Origin: Numida meleagris
Lineage: Eukaryota; Chordata; Aves; Galliformes; Numididae
Assembly (NCBI RefSeq): GCF_002078875.1
Contig: NC_034410.1
Location: 36,101,506-36,165,505, forward strand
Reading direction: 5' to 3'
Length of the DNA stretch: 64,000 nucleotides
Every line of letters begins with the position of its first letter. Positions within the stretch are counted from its first letter, which is position 1. The notes under the pieces were generated by a model, which searched no databases, was not told the DNA's origin, and saw nothing but the letters and a program-made list of their open reading frames with translations. The translations under genes and the position numbers were made by a program. Positions 49,201-63,100 of the stretch are shown here, piece after piece.

Positions 49201-52200
49201 ACCAAAATCTAGCGAAAATTAACAATATAAAAATGCTGAGTATAGTAGAGCACCAAAGCCCTAGCCAAGTCTATGCACATTGTCCCAGACTCACTAGAAA
49301 TGGGAGAACATCAGCTATGCCTTGGGATACATTCAGAAGAGTATGGTAAAGGGAGGAAGAAGCACAAACCTGTGAAGTTCTCAAAGCCAAGCTATAAGTT
49401 CATGGCACAGTCAGAAGTACCTCCCAACTCTCCAGTATCCTGGCTCAGGCCTTGGTACAGGCTGAGCTCATGTGAAGCAGAGGCTCAAAATTAATAGATT
49501 TGTGTTACAGCACAGAGGCCAGCATCATTTCCTAGGTAGGAAACCATGTCAGAGAAAAGAAGACTCGTCATCCTTCTCAGGCAGACACAGCTTAGCACCT
49601 GCTTTGGTTGTACACTAGAATATTCAGGAACACAACACTCATATGATTTGTCAGACAGGTAATTTGACATTCCTTGGACTCCTCGCATTACCTCACTTCT
49701 CTGAAGCAGGCTGATCTCCAGCAATTCTACACCAATCATCTTCAATGCTGATATTTTGAGAAGGGTATCCAATATGCAGAATACTTTCCTTTTCACAAAG
49801 AATTCACTTCATCACTGCATGCTGTCTTCTTGTCACCAGCCCCTATGCTTCCTCTCTAATGGAAACCGTTTTCTTCTGCCCAAGACAATTTAAATTATCT
49901 ATCTATTCTTTTTAATCACAAAAAAAAAAAAAATCACTTCTGTTCCTAACAGCAATTAGTATCTGCTCTCACTTCAGCTCAGATACCTGCCTGCTTCAGG
50001 CACATTTCTCCTGCCACCATCTCTCACCAGCCCTAGGACCCTTCCTTTATCCAGTTCCAACCACGTACAGACAGGAACATTGTTCCTGTAGAAGCAGTCG
50101 CCTTCTTTGAGACAGACACACAAACGAGCTGGAGCAATCTGCTGTGAAGCTACTTGGAGTCAAGTGAGGGTGTAACAGCAGAGGTAAATGGATACAGAGA
50201 ATAAAATCCCCAGCCAGAAGATAGACAAACATTGGGCATGCAGTATCTTGAGCTAGAAGCAGAGTACCTGAGGGTCTTTTTCCTTTTATTTTTTCTTCTT
50301 TGGCACTGCTTTACATAGCTTATCATGCCAACAAAGTATTTGATTTGAATTTTATCAGGCACCACAGGCTGACACAATTATATCTAATTAGCAAATCCCT
50401 CCGCTTCTGAGCATTCAATCCAGAAAGATTTTACCTTCTAGTCTTAAACTAACTATAAGAACTCAAGTTATTTACTTTGGTAGTACCTCAGGAATGTTTA
50501 TGGGAATTGGATTTGCACTGTTTCAAGCACATGTTCAAGAAACATCTGTCCAGGATCTCATGCAGATTTTGTGAGTCCTACATTAGCTGTGAACCATCAA
50601 GTCAACGAAATAGCTCTGTCGGAGTCTGACAGACATGGATTTTGTCAAAAAAAAAAATGCAAATTCTGTTCTCCCTGGGCACTCTGTTCTTCCCACTGGA
50701 GTGATTGCAACTGCAAAGGACAAGTAGGGCTTCATAGAGAAAACATCATACCTTAGACTTACTTAGGAAGTAATATAGCCATCACTGCACACAGCAGAGC
50801 TGAGGAATGCTGCTATATGTTGGGAAATGCTTTTGCAGACCCTGGCTTTTATGTGTTGTTCTCTATGGAGTGCTTAAATGCTGCTGCCTGAAAATGACAG
50901 AAGTGCAAGTTAAAAAGGTTGTGTAGTCAAAGAGAAGAAAAACAGGTTGCAAGAAAGATATGTATATTAAATATTTATAATAATAGCCTTGTGATATTAC
51001 AAATGTTCATGTGCATTTATTTAAAACCAGCTAAGGATTCAAATTCAACTCTGTGGCAAACACAAGGTTGTAAATCAGGTATGTGCTACCTCTTATGGTT
51101 TCTTCTTCACAAAAACAATTTTGTTTTATCTGAACTGACTAGTAGCTACGTAATTCATATCCAGTATAGCCAGATCTGAGGTAAGTAACTTGACTTCACT
51201 TTGGTCTGATAAAAGAAGACATAATTATAGCAGATCAATGGCATAATATATTCAATACTGTTAGTAGTACAAGCATATCTACTTAATAATCAGTTGACTT
51301 AGCAGTTTTTTAAATTAAATATTAAAATGAATATTATGACTCTGGAACATGAGAACAAAAAGCACCATATAAATCAGAGCAAGACCACATCTTTGTAAGT
51401 AGCACTGGGCAGCAGAAACTATTAAGAATTCAATAAAATCCGAATTAAAAAGGTAGAAACACATTTTCCATTAATCATCAAAGTGAATAAAATCCTGACT
51501 TGTCCATATTAGATAACGGAATTAAGCATATTTGAAGTCACAAACAAAGACTTTTAAAGTTGTATTTATGTAAAACTGTCAATGAACACAGGTCTAAATG
51601 TAAAACAAAATAAGTTAGTGCCCGCAATGAATATTCTAGCAGACAAAATCTTTACTTTTGTAACTGTTTTCTCATGGCATGAGTTCATATCCAGAACTGA
51701 ATCCAGAATTGAGCGTTAACATAAAACTTATTTTTTTTATTTCACCATGAGAGTCATTGTACTTGGTTATTGACATACATATTTTATGTGTAGAAAGTTA
51801 ATTGTTTTCAGGAATGTATTATAGGAGAGGTGAAAGAATATTTTATGGAAACTACACTCACAAAAAAAAAAAAATAGTACTTTTTCCCAGTATTTTTTAC
51901 ACAAATGGAAGATCAGCATAATCCTTTTTTGATTCTTCATATAGCTTCTGTCCTAAGACTGCAACATCAATTTGCAATGCCTGCAAAAATATGTAGATTA
52001 TTTTTTTTGTATGCTGAAGAGTTTTAACCTTGATGTGATGATGTATTATGACACATCATTGGCTGGCATTGAGTTATTCTCTTCCTATATGATTCTAAGG
52101 TTGTAAAGCAAGAAAAATTCAAAGTCAACAAACCTGACCTGACATCTACTCTTGCTTTTCACTGTAGAGAAGCAACTTTCAACATTTTTTATTTTTGCTA

Positions 52201-54224
52201 ATGAATCCTTAGAGTAATTCTAGGAGGGTACAGAATTTACACAACAAATTTAAAATTGAAGAATTGTTTTGTTGTTCTTAATTTACCTTTCACAGCACAC
52301 TCAGAAGTAACCAATGGACACTCAAGGCTTTGTAAGCTGCAGATTGAAAATCACTGTTGAATGTATAGTGTAAGGAATTAAAATAATTAATTTAATTGCA
52401 TTAGTCAAATGATAAAAAAAAAAGCCTTAAATCCATAAGTACTAAGGAGAATAAAAGCATATTTTCAATGAGCAAAGTTTTCATTCCTACTCTTAAACAA
52501 CACTCCATCAAGTCCAAAAGCCTCTTTACCTTTAGTTTGGAAGTACCTGCATCAGAAAAGACTCAATGCTATTTCTGATTAAAAAAAAAAAAAAAAAAAA
52601 AGAGTTCCTTAGACATCTTCTAATTCATGCTGTACCAAGGGTTCAACATCCCCCACAACCTAGCTGTTTGGCAGTACTGAGACACTGCAAGGCATTTCAT
52701 CTTACTTTCCAGCCATATCGTTCACTTTCACATTATTTGAAGAGCCCTAGTTCCTCTGATAGGCATTGATTGAAATGTTGAAAAGGTCTTAGGCATAGGG
52801 AAGTCACTGACTATCTCATCATGCATTTCACAATCTGAAAAAAAAAATTGTTTCTTTTTGTTGTTTCTGTTTCTTCCTGGCACAGGAGTTTCAGTAGGCC
52901 TTTTCCTGTTCTTCATAACCTAGCAAAATAACTCTTGCTACCATTGCATCGGAGGAGAGGAAATGAGGCCAGAGATTGAAACTCATTACCATAAATTATA
53001 ATATACTTCCTTCCCTTGAGATCTCAATTAAAAGCAGTAAAAGGTACTAGGGAAAAAATATAAGACTGAAAATATACTCACGGAAATATTTAAAGCTGAA
53101 CTTTGTCTTTGGTCTTGCTTTTCTATTCCCAGGGTTGTCACAAACTTCAAAGAAATCTTGCCAGCTAATACTGCTGAAGAATGTTTTATGAACATTTATA
53201 TTTACCTAATTCTCTCCCTATACTTACCTCCTCTCTGTTGGAACAGTATGTTCCTTTGTTTGTTATTGCTTGCTTCTTGTGCTATAAAATGTACTTTAAA
53301 CATATCTGAGGGAAAAAAAAGTACTGTGGCATGGATAGATAAAATATTTCCAAATTCAAATAGTACACAGTATGAACAGTGTCTTCAAATTCACATACTG
53401 ACTTTGTTCAGTCACCAACCTCACAGAAATTAGGAGGAAAAACTAATAGAAATCAGAAAAACTAATTGTCTGGATCTTGGTAGGAAGTGTTGAAACCTTT
53501 GCTAAGTTCTAGAGTGAGTTCTCCAAAGCCTGGCTCTTGTGTGACAATGAGTTGACAAGTTCTCATGAGATGTTTGTTGAGAACACTTTTTCACCAGCTC
53601 TATCCTCTATCCTTTTCTCTTTTCCCCCCTTTTTTTTCCCTTTCTTTCTCTTGATTTGTGGCATCTCTGCTTTCATTCCTCCACAGGTGCAACTCATTTA
53701 CTTACCAGGTTTCCACACTAACAGCTTTGAGTTATTCCCAGACTTCTCCTAAGGTGCAGGAGGAACTGCCTGTATATGCTTCTAAACGTCTCCTTCTAGA
53801 CCTTAAAAACGTTCCTCATTAGAACATTTACACAAGTATGGATGACTGCTAAACTTAAAATCAGAGCCCACCACCTATCACAACAAGCAAATACTGATTC
53901 TTTGTTTCTCTTTTACTGTCTGTACCTACAGCTGTTTCTTAATGATCTTTAGACAGTAAGTTCACTATAACAGTGACTTAGCTTTAGGTTTGTCTGTGAA
54001 GAATTTAGTATAGAAGATTTCTGTTTCTGTGGCTTGGGTTAAATTTGATAAAGTCAGTTAGCTTTTAAAAATATATATTTTTTATTATTAAAGATGATAT
54101 TTATAGACAATATATTGCCTAAAAAGAGTGATGTTTTAGGAATAGAAGTAGACTTCTGTAATCACTGATGAAGGTTAGAATTAAAGAAAAGTAAAATCTG
54201 TCCTTAAATAGTGTGAAACCTCTT
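46232..54224. other. Unique A+T-rich non-coding sequence
   Basis: No gene recognised over 8 kb. Simple repeats include a TA-rich run (about 47565-47582), A runs at about 48143-48160, 49920-49933 and 52580-52600, and a 43-base pure pyrimidine tract (53610-53652). Open frames are at most 101 codons and lack domains. Acceptor-like sequences occur (for example CTTTCATTCCTCCACAG ending at about 53687) but no exon can be recognised behind them. Confidence 0.55.
53610..53652 (+). repeat. 43-base polypyrimidine tract
   Basis: The plus strand is uninterrupted C/T from 53610 to 53652, including a run of six C next to a run of eight T. Such tracts can form triplex (H-) DNA when mirror-symmetric or act as splicing pyrimidine tracts; neither is shown here. 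Confidence 0.9.
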
Positions 54225-54283
54225 AGAACTAGGTGATCGTTAAGGTCCCTTCCAGCTCAAATCTTTCTAAGATTCTATGATCA
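54225..54283 (+). mobile_element. CR1 LINE 3'-tail fragment
   Basis: A short piece with the CR1 3' end: GTTAAGGTCCCTTCCAGCTC, then an 'aagattctatgatc' terminus. Only about 60 bp remain. It is a strongly 5'-truncated insertion or the remnant of a larger, unrecognisable copy. Confidence 0.78.
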
Positions 54284-57200
54284 AGTACAGACAGAGAGTC
54301 ATATGAATTAATCATACTTCCAGCATTCAGACAAAAGCCAGGTCCAAACCTAACTCAGTCTGAGGTTGTAATGGCTTTTTTGTCCTTGCAGATTTTGCGT
54401 TCTGATTGTGAAAATGATCTCTTTAAATTTCTAAAATCGGCTGAAAGGATGAATGGGTTCATTTTGAACTCAAGTCTATGCTATTTCTCGTCAGTTCCAG
54501 GAGATCATTCCTTGTGTAAGATCTGCAGCAAAATATTTCCTTCTTCATTTGGTCTGTTTATTTGTTTTTTAGTTACACAGCCATCTTCCCCTCAGGAGAG
54601 GAACCATTTTTTTCTCTTCAGTATTTAGTACCCATCTGTAATATCATAATTTGCTTTTGGTAATAAGTTGACTGTTCACAACATACAGTATTATTATATT
54701 TCCATTTAAAATTCTAATTCAATATAGGTTAAGGTATACAAATTTATCAATGCCATAAATCTACTGTGACTAGCTCTTTATCCCTAAGAAAGCTGGTGAT
54801 GTTTTCAGAACTCTATTTTCTGTAGTTTACAGAGATCACCAAAAGACAGTATAAACTTGGTAAAGTATTACAAAAAAAAAAAAAGGTTTTAAAAATGGAA
54901 GGAACAACATTAGAAGAATTAATTAATTGTACCTCTCTAGGAGGTGAGTCAATCATCTAGCTGAGTATGAAAGCAGTCTACCCACCTTATAAACAAATGA
55001 TGATATTCCACTTCTGTTACCTCTGCCTAATAACAACATTGGGACACACTGTAAATCTTTACTCTGGGTTTCAGTCCTCCAAACATTAAAAAAGCTGCTG
55101 CTTTCACTTGTGAGAACATCTGTTTCATCATCCAGCTGTTATGGTAGCATCGCTTTTAATCTGTTTTTCTCCTCCTTGTATTCTGTGTGTGGGTCTAAAG
55201 ATTTGCTGATATTACTATTACTGCTTCATTCATGTCTAACTTCTTCACTCAATGCAATTAATGAAATCCACCAAATGTCAGTGCAATTTTCCTGAATTAT
55301 TCTTAATGACTTTCTGGTTTGCCTTAGTTTCCCTACTGGTTTACCTATAGTTCTCAAATTCTGCTGACCACTATCAATCTGCTTTGATTCCTTCTTGACA
55401 AATATATTAATGTTCTGTCAGCTTTTACTGTGGTTATCTACTAGCTTTTTCCATCCATTCAGCTTTACTTTGTAATGATTTGTGAGATGAGTCATTAGCA
55501 AAGATTCCTTCAGAGATACTACCTCTCTCATCTTTCTGCCAGTGAGCATCTTTGAGAATGAAGTCCATGTGAAAATAGCTCACATATCACAAACTGTCAC
55601 AAGTCCCATGTAATATACCTCTGCTGCAGATTACAGCACAACCTCCTCTGTTATTTTTTTTCTCCTTAAAATAGGGCAAATAATAAAACTTTTTGTATAA
55701 ATACATAAGAATTTATCCTAATTTTCATACTCAGGGCATGCTTTATTTGGAATTGCTGTTTTCACCCTTTTCAGCATGGTACTGTTTGGGACAGTTGGCT
55801 TTCCAGAGTGCTGCACCATTTCTTTCCTCTCTTCCCATTCTTATGATGACACGAAGAGAAAAGAAATTCCTGACATCAAAAGAGCATAATTTGCCAGCAT
55901 TTTAGTCAGCACTGTAGATTCCTGCAGCTGGTTCTTACAGCATTATTGCTCATTAGGTATAGTTAGTGGGCAAATAACTTGCACTTGGAATGCCCCTTTT
56001 TAGGCTTCATAAACATCAAGTTTTACATGAGATAGGTAAAATTAACAGGTCACTCTCTTAAAACAGCTTTTAATGACATGTTCTCTTCAGCTCTTCTCAA
56101 TATGAGAAGAATAGCAAGAACTCCGATTAATTTCCCATTATATAAATTCAAATACATAATTCAGATTAATTTCTTCAAACTTAATTCTGTTAATCAGTGC
56201 ATGCATAAAATACATGCTCACCAAAGTCAATTTCCTTAAAAAAAATCCGTAAGAATCCATCAGAAAAAAACATGGATTAGATTATCAATTATGTTTTGCT
56301 CTATAATGCTCCCCAAGGTCCTTGCCATGACATGCTCAAAGGGATGGATGATTTTCCATTATCCCTTACTCAGCTGACAGTTCCACTACAACTATTCATA
56401 ATTCATTCTTCAGGGATTCTCAAACATTTGATCAGATGCAGGTTTTTTCACCAGCTTTCCTCTAATTTTTCTCTCAAATGCAACCAAGACAAGCAGTACT
56501 TGACATTTGTTATTAACGGAATTCAGTGAGACACAAAAGAAAAAGACTTGAAGTGGAATATCTTCTCTCATGTTATCAGCTTAAGGAATCGGTTTTTCTG
56601 AGAGGAAATATCACATGCTTGCAAACAAATGCAATTTTGGAAAAGAACAAATTTTCAATTATTTCAGTGAATATCTGGATGTAAAAGTAAACCTGATAAT
56701 GTCTGAGACAATAATACAGTTCTGGAGTTCTTAAAACCTTTCATTTTATGGTAAAAGACGTTCAGAGCTGTAGGAGTTGTGTTTTGTTTTTCAGGGAGCC
56801 ATTGTGTGATCACTGCTGTTTCTTTAGCATGTGTCCTCTAAAGTCTGCAAAAAGTACTTGCCCTTTTAATATAGGATTTTGTTTTCAAAGAAAGTCAGAG
56901 TCTGATTTAGTTTGCAGTTTAGATGGAGGATAAATAGGGGAAAAAAAAACACTGTATCATTATACTTGCTCTAAAGAACCAGAAAATTCCCTTCTGGATG
57001 CCGGAGTCCTAGAAAGTGCAGCTTTTCCCAATGTGGAAGCATGAAACTTGGCGAGCCCCTGCACTCAACTCTCCTTGGTTTCTGGCTGCTGTCTCTACTC
57101 ACTACTCAGCTCCTCATCTTTTCTACATACATACGAAATGATTTTTAATAAATAAATAAAAGACCCCACCACCCTTACATTCCAAACGTCTGGCATTATG

Positions 57201-59944
57201 CACTAAGAAAACATCATGGAGGATTACTTTTAATATTTTTATACTTAATTTCCACTTGTTAAACAGCAGGAAATGTAAAAGGAAGACTATACTAGAGGAA
57301 CAGACCTGCTAGGACTTTGGCCAAGCATTTTTTCTTTTTTTTAATGAACAGAAAGGTGACTGATTTTTTAGCTTCCAGTGTTCAACAGCAAGTAAAAAGA
57401 TAACAAACTGTTTTAAACTCAAGTATGCAAAGGCAACCAGCTTCTACTGAGATATCAAAAGAACATTAAAAGAGCACAGCTGGTGGATGTGCAGCCTTGT
57501 TAGGTTTTTTTTATATAAGCCTTGAAGCTATTTGCTTGTAGACTAAGTGTATCAATACAGGAATTGATAGGTAAAGCCCAGAACAAAGTCCTTGGGCAGG
57601 ACTCAGTCTAAAAATTATTTAAAAACAGGTAAAGTATGTGTCCAAAAAGACACCAAATGCATGTAAGATATGACTAGGTGGTCATGATCCATGTTTACCA
57701 TCACAGATGTATAAGGTAGGTTATTTTCAGGACATAATCCCTGTGTTCAATAGTTTTTTTGAAGCAAGGCACCAAGGCATGTCCTACATTAATACAAACA
57801 CTTTAATGCATATAAAATACATGAAAGGCCTTCCTGTTGTGAAAACCTATCTAAAGCAAACCAGGAGCTACTTGGAACATACGAAAGTAAGTTCCTTTCT
57901 CTTCCCTATGTTTTACTTCTTCTACAATAGATCAATTATTAAGCTTTTTAGGTCTGGGAAGAATCCTGAGGAAAAGTTTATTGTGATAACTGCATCACTG
58001 AGAGAGTGATCTGCATAAGAAAAAGGGACACTTCTTGGGCAGCTCCTGTGTTATTCAGAATCACTCAGTGCATCTGACAGAGATCTACTTCAGTATGTGG
58101 ATTTTATCTAACATGAAGCTTTGAACGAAACAGAGACTGGTCCTAACTGATACAAACCAGAGCCTCTTAAAGATATATTTCTGTAACACTCCAAGTTAGA
58201 CACTCTGTCTAATTTCTCCAGTATACTGCAGAGCAGCACTCAAACGTCATAAGCAATAGTACTTAGGACCACATTTAGATCCTCAGAGCATCACTCTGCC
58301 AAATACCTTGTTCAGTAATCAAGATTTGTTTCAAACACCATAGAAAGTCTTTCTTACTTCATTCTGAACATTTTCAGCCTAAGCTGTAGCTTAAAGAGCT
58401 TTTTCTCTTTCAAGCTGAGTACTTCCATGTGACTGATTTAAGCAGAATTCTCCTGTCCTCCCTCCACAATGAAAGTACGTAAGCTGTAATACCTCATCAG
58501 TCAAAGAGATTTCTCTTTCAGTCATTTTTATCCCTGCTGACGAAATGACACCTGCTCTTCTTCCAGCAGCTGTTTTTTTCTCCAGATCCACTCACCAGGA
58601 TACAGTACATCAGAGCCCAGTATACGTGCTGTAGGGATGGTTTAAATTACATGTCAAAAGTCTCATGAGAGAATCATTTCTCAGAAACTCCCTTGTCAGG
58701 ACAGCCTCAAAACTAAACCTATGCATTCTCTTGCTAGTTGTCAAAAAGACAACAAATCTCTGCAACCGTGAAAAGTCTGTTAGTACAAAGATGGATCCAG
58801 TTCTCTTGGCCAATGGCAGTTTGGTTCATTTGTCTCTGTTTTTATGACACTTCTTTAAAAAAAAAAGCGTGGGAGGAAAGCATTTCCAAAAGCTTCTCTA
58901 TAATTATGAGACAGTTCAGCAAATGCATCTAAATCTATCCCAATAGTGCTAGCCAAATCCTTGGATAAAAATATGCATTTGCAATAGCTTATTAGGTTTA
59001 CTGAAACTGAGTGATTTCAGCTATTCGTATCAGATTTTATTGTGATCGCTTCTTAAATTTATGTAGTTCTTTCTCATGAAAAGTCCAAAAAAAAAAAAAA
59101 AAAGATTAATAACATGTAGAGGTGCATGAATTAAATGGGAAACGTAACACATTGCACTGAGCCTAGTGGGATCCAAAAGATGGCCCTGAAGGACTATGCC
59201 ACTGCCTCCTGGCCATCCACAAGCACCTGCTGGCTGCTTTGTGGTGCAGTTGAGACCAAAGCACCACACAGGGAACTGGTAGAGCTCATGGTATACTTAC
59301 AGCTGCCAGTGCTCATACATAACTGTGTGGGTATGGACATCAAGCACTTGGCAGGCCTTTTGAGAGCTCTGAAGTTGGCTGTTCCAACCTGTCTTGAACT
59401 ACCCTAATTAAAAGTTTGCTGAATTTGAAGCCACAATTATTTGCTACATATATTTCCAGTCTTTTAATCTGTCCTGGATGCGCAATTAGATCTGCTACGA
59501 TTACATTTCCTTCTGAAGCACCAATTGTGCTCAACAGAAGCAGAGATGTATCTTTCACTCTCTCTTTACACGCACACATCAAATAATGCCTCTCAGGTTT
59601 GCAAGGCTGTATCTGCCTTTGATGTAGTGGGGCAGTAATCAGTGTAGCACCATGCTCCCATGCTCAAGGATTCACCTGTTTGGGTTGGGATCAGCATCTA
59701 AACTGCACAGCTGGAGGCCTTAAAGGAAGTTGTAACAAGGAATTATATGGTCACCATAACAAAAGGCATCTTTTTGCATACAATTTTGAGTAAGTCATCC
59801 TAAGTCCCTGCCTGACCTATGGTATGGCAGCATCTCAGAAGGAATTCTATCCAACAGTGCAACCCAGTTCTGACCACTGACCAGATTCCAGATTCACCTC
59901 AGGTTTGCCTCATCACTGCAATTTGGACACTCAACTGAGCCTAA
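54284..59944. other. Unique A+T-rich non-coding sequence
   Basis: No gene recognised. An 85-codon frame at 54371-54628 follows an acceptor-like GGCTTTTTTGTCCTTGCAG, but it matches no known domain. A GC-richer stretch at 59135-59410 holds a 90-codon plus-strand frame, also unassigned. A runs lie at about 54869-54883 and 59087-59103. Confidence 0.5.
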
Positions 59945-59981
59945 TGCAAACCCCCAAGGCCTGCAGAATTGGGGGTTTGCA
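59945..59981. repeat. Stem-loop with perfect 13-bp arms
   Basis: TGCAAACCCCCAA (59945-59957) and TTGGGGGTTTGCA (59969-59981) are exact reverse complements around an 11-base loop. The stem contains a run of five C/G pairs. It sits just before the CR1-like fragment at 59985-60100. Confidence 0.9.
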
Positions 59982-59984
59982 GAA

Positions 59985-60100
59985 TACTACCAATTCCCCC
60001 ATCCTCCTGAGTGCCACATCCACAAATCTCTTAAATACCTCCAGGAATGGCCACTCAGGCACTATCCTGTCAGCCTGTTCCAAGGCCTAACTTGGTCACT
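59985..60100 (-). mobile_element. Probable CR1 fragment, interrupted
   Basis: Read on the minus strand it gives GCCTTGGAACAGGCTGACAG, ATTCCTGGAGGTATTTAAGA and GTGGATGTGGCACTCAGG. These are the WNRLP-to-C-terminus blocks of a CR1 with the ...TGGAGGTATTTAAGAG... wording. The normal continuation to the ATTCTATGATT end is missing: sequence after about 59985 (toward lower coordinates) no longer matches CR1 and enters the hairpin. The copy was broken or recombined at this point. Confidence 0.68.
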
Positions 60101-63100
60101 TCTTGGCATGGCAGCCTGCTGTGCTGCTACCTGATAGCCATCTGAAGTGTAGCTATAAAGAAGAGCACAAGAGAAAAAAGAAGGAGAATTGCAAGAGTTT
60201 TATAAAGGATAGCATATTTAAAACAAATAAATTAGCAGCATCTAATATGCTGAGTGTTTTGCTCCTGGCCAAAAATGAGCATGGCAACCTTTCTATTAGC
60301 CTGTTAGTAAATGCTGAATGCTGTTATTTATGGGGACAGTGAGAACACATTTTATACACATATACTTTTGGTGATTAAATCACCCATCTGTATGCGTGCA
60401 TAATTCTTGTGAATGTCACTGTAAGTCCATATGTTGTCAGGTCTTAAAGGCGTTGTGTGAATAAGCACTGGAACTGCCTGCCTGGTTGGTCATAAGCAAT
60501 TATGACCGAGAAGGCTGTAATTCAGCTCAAATGCCTATATCCCTTAAAAGCTGTTAAATCATCTGCATTTGCTATTCAGCTGTTCTGAAGCTGAGGTTGG
60601 GTAACATTCAAAATTGCACAGTCTAACATGTGTATTCTGATCTCTAAACACTTCTGATTCAGTTGTCCATTTCCTGTAGAGGCACCTCAGCCTGTCTCCA
60701 GAGGCCCTCCAGAGCCACAGCTCAGTTTCTGGCTACGGGAGGCATTAATCCAAGCACACTGTAGCTGTTCACTCCCAAAAGCTTAATCACGATCCAGAAC
60801 CTGGGTATTCTCTTGCTTAGTACCTCAGGGCTTTGTCCAGCAAACATTCACAGATGACACAATGCACACTGGCATAACCAAACATAATCCCAGTAAAGGC
60901 ACAGATATCTCTGATCTGTTAAAATACATCTATCTGGGTTGTGATTTCTTACCACTCTGGCCTTTTTAATGTCTTATCCTAGGGGCATAAGCAAGGAGAG
61001 AAAAGACAAATCCTGTAGGCTAATGAGGTGCAAACCTGTCATTTAAATACTCAAATCAACAGGCTGGAGGCCTTCATTACTCTCTAGGTGCAAGATTAAG
61101 TGGGACAGAGATAAGCATCACTGATATCCCGAGCAGAACATCAGACTGGAGGGATGACCTGGGGATTTACACTTGCTGCCAGCACTGCAATCACTACAAG
61201 AAGTCCCAGTTCTGGGCTAGTGATGTACTGTATTGGAAGAGCCTCATTAAATGCTATTTTGAACTCTGACATCCTTTCTGCTGCAGGTCCTTTTGGGAGG
61301 ATTTTGTTCAGTTCTCAATCATATTGACAGGGTCAAAGTGCCTTCCATTCTCTAAATTTCAGTATGCACTGGATGACTTCATCTGCTTTTCATATTTTAA
61401 TTGCTTTGTCAAAAAGAGTAATATGGGGTCTTTTAGAAAACTCCCAGGGTGGTTTGACCAAAGTCCCAAACATGACCTCTTCTCTTCTCAGAGAATTGCA
61501 AGATTGACTTTTATCCTCACATTACTGAAACACTTGTATTCTTCACCTTTTTTTGTATCTCTGGATGATTGCATGGACATTGCTTGTGTTCTATTTCACC
61601 TAAGGAAGAAAAGGAAAGGTCAGTGTCTCAATCTGTATATCTCAACCTTTTACAAGCATTGAAATTCAAACCAAAGCATATTTTTAACTGAATATATTTT
61701 TTCCAAGGGTCAGTGAGAACCAGCTAGTGCACTGATCCTTTTTCTTCTGTATCAGGGATTTGATTTTAAATTATTCCTTCTGCCACTACTGCATGTAAAC
61801 CTTGTCTAGATTAATAAAGCTGAATGTAGAAAGCTCTGAGAGAGATTATTAACTTCGTAACATGTGTGGATCAAGTGCATGGTCCATACCAGAGCTCACC
61901 TGCACTAATGATTGTGATTTATCTCTAGACTTTCATTATTTAAAAATACTTTGACACCCAAATACATGTTAATGAATTTTGCTGGAAGAGCTGACTCTAT
62001 AAGACAGCATGTACATCTGGCATTTTTTCAAGGAAGTAAATGATAACTTCATGACAGCATAATACTTCTTTAGCAATTTTGTTCTAATTATTTGTACTTT
62101 CCTTTGTGTATGCCAGTCAGTTTCCCAAGTCTCTGTTCCTTCACATTCAGAGAAATAATTGCACCTATATGCAACAATCCTGTGCCTACACCAGTGGGAG
62201 GAGGGCTCTACATCCTTGGTTTGGTTAAAGGGCTTTTGATCTTGCATATCCCAGGCAGATGTGAAGGACCCATGTGCAGGATGAGTATTGCTTCAGGTGT
62301 CCAGTGTGAGGCTCTGTTAACCGTAAGTTGTCTCTATGATGCCACAGTGGAATTTCCAGTTCAGTTTATCTACAGTCTTTAAAGGTTTAGCCCTAAATAT
62401 CTAATGCCATATTTCTTTTTTTCCTGAATGTTAATATATTCCATGAGTTTTGAGATGCAGTTGCCCTATCTTCAAGGATGGAAAACAAACTACCTTGCTG
62501 CCTTTTCATCTTCATCCTTCAGCATCTCTGATTGTGTCATTTTCTACCACCACACTAGCAACTGCTATAAACCCCTCAGTCCTATCCTGTAAAAATTATA
62601 ATATTTCAAATTTTAGTGTCCCTTTTGATCCTGTGCTCCAGACTGGCAGAGTAAACATTACCAGCATGGTCTGTCATTGGTAACTAGCCTGCCAGATAAT
62701 CGCTTTCCTGCCAGGTCTCAAAGGCTTCTGCCAGTCTGTGATATCACCTTATCTTCACCGTTGTTATTCCCCATGGCTTTCCCACCTGTGATTTAATTTC
62801 AAGTAGCCTGAACAGAATAATATCAAACAGAAAATAGAGGAACCCTCAATGCTCATTAGGAAAACATGAATATTTCATTTATTCTCTGCAGCATGACCTT
62901 ATCACTTTTCTGGAGGTACAGTAGAAACTCACATAGAGCAGATCACCAGTTCTGCTCCAAGTACTGTCCAATCCAGCCACTTAATGTAAGGCAATTTCCA
63001 TTCCCATTCCTGTTCTCTCTGCATACTGAAGAGTTTCATGCCTCTGATCACCATTTCCATTTTCGTTTAGTTGCCTCTCTATATTTTTTCCCTTTTTAAT

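Noticed and set aside
61324..61662. 112-codon frame as a gene
   Set aside because: No domain, no supporting splice or promoter signals, composition like neighbouring non-coding DNA.
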